This document shows positions 61,926-64,000 of a stretch of 64,000 nt of DNA, one piece after another. The position numbers were made by a program, and so were the translations under genes. The first letter of the stretch is position 1, and each line of letters begins with the position of its first letter. The DNA comes from Rhodospirillaceae bacterium (lineage in GTDB: Bacteria; Pseudomonadota; Alphaproteobacteria; Reyranellales; Reyranellaceae): assembly GCA_009772935.1 (NCBI GenBank), contig WOUR01000019.1, positions 32,089-96,088 on the forward strand. The letters are read 5' to 3'. The notes under the pieces were generated by a model that saw nothing but the letters and a program-made list of their open reading frames with translations, searched no databases and was not told the origin of the DNA.

Positions 61926-62016
61926 GCTCTTCCGATGGACGGGATGATCCAACGGGACGGGGGACGGTCAACCGAGCGGTGACGCGCTTTGTGCGAACCG
62001 TTTGGGAGATCGTCAG

Positions 62017-63807
<1,791 letters not shown>

Positions 63808-63864
63808 GGGCGGGCTTCAATCCATCGGGGCCTGGGGGCGCCTATGTGTTTTGGTGGCGGACGC

Positions 63865-63897
63865 AAAAACGCCGCCCTTTGAGGGGGCGGCGTTTTT
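63865..63897. terminator. Bidirectional Rho-independent terminator
   Basis: AAAAACGCCGCCC (63865-63877), loop TTTGAGG, GGGCGGCGTTTTT (63885-63897): a 13-bp stem with A-run and T-run flanks on both strands. Serves FAAL on the plus strand and separates it from the tRNA on the minus strand. Confidence 0.92.
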
Positions 63898-63901
63898 GGG
63901 T

Positions 63902-63978
<77 letters not shown>

Positions 63979-64000
63979 TCAAATCCAGCGCGCAATGCTC

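Overview
The window is a 64 kb stretch of high-GC, densely coded chromosome from an alphaproteobacterium, most likely a soil or rhizosphere Rhizobiales/Reyranella-like lineage. The evidence is the class 3 (Rhizobium ReAV-type) asparaginase, an initiator tRNA of the rhizobial type, the CCTCATCCTGAGG and CCTCTCCCCC palindromic intergenic repeats common in such genomes, frequent GTG starts, and a metabolism rich in CoA ligases, amidases, GMC and Rieske oxidoreductases, GSTs and VOC proteins. The genus is a guess. I see no phage, integrase, transposase, plasmid or CRISPR genes; this looks like ordinary catabolic chromosome. Layout: 1-14.9 kb holds the end of a membrane protein, a 23S rRNA/tRNA methyltransferase, class 3 asparaginase overlapping a PP2C phosphatase, a P450 divergent from two tandem acyl-CoA synthetases, a cupin, a GST, a conserved unknown, a GNAT enzyme, a DHDPS-family aldolase with an overlooked 52-residue membrane ORF, an FAA hydrolase, an amidase and an RluA-type pseudouridine synthase. 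14.9-18.8 kb is a NEW3-protein/ABC ATPase/ABC-2 permease/unknown operon laid out like nosDFY. 18.8-24.8 kb has a GST, a zinc alcohol dehydrogenase and an alpha/beta hydrolase on one strand and, divergently, a Rieske oxygenase, a glutamine-synthetase-like ligase and a LysE exporter, a set that suggests amine catabolism through gamma-glutamylation. 24.8-35.4 kb carries a fungal-type cytosine deaminase, CutA, a VOC/TetR divergent pair with a clear operator, an arylsulfatase with its formylglycine-generating enzyme and LysR regulator, nitronate monooxygenase with LysR, VOC, amidase and a MetE-like protein. 35.4-53.4 kb carries a polytopic GT-C-like protein with a methyltransferase, a D-aminoacylase/SnoaL pair, a GMC oxidase-NHL propeller-2-hydroxyacid dehydrogenase operon, a transglutaminase, an MHS-type transporter with a Baeyer-Villiger monooxygenase, an SGNH/AlgX-like protein, a second GMC oxidase with a small partner, a lipoprotein and an acyl-CoA dehydrogenase. 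53.5-64 kb has a hybrid histidine kinase overlapping a PhnD-like binding protein, tRNA-Ser(GCU), ArgE, Dps, small envelope proteins, a GST, a serine hydrolase, then a well-formed cobalamin riboswitch directly upstream of a fatty acyl-AMP ligase (FAAL), a strong terminator and initiator tRNA-Met. The most unusual items are the cobalamin riboswitch controlling a lone FAAL, the Rieske/glutamine-synthetase-like/LysE operon, the Cys-cluster NHL protein in the GMC operon, the NEW3-ABC operon with its GNAT-like tail gene, and the PhnD-hybrid kinase pair. No wholly new defence-type or mobile system is evident.
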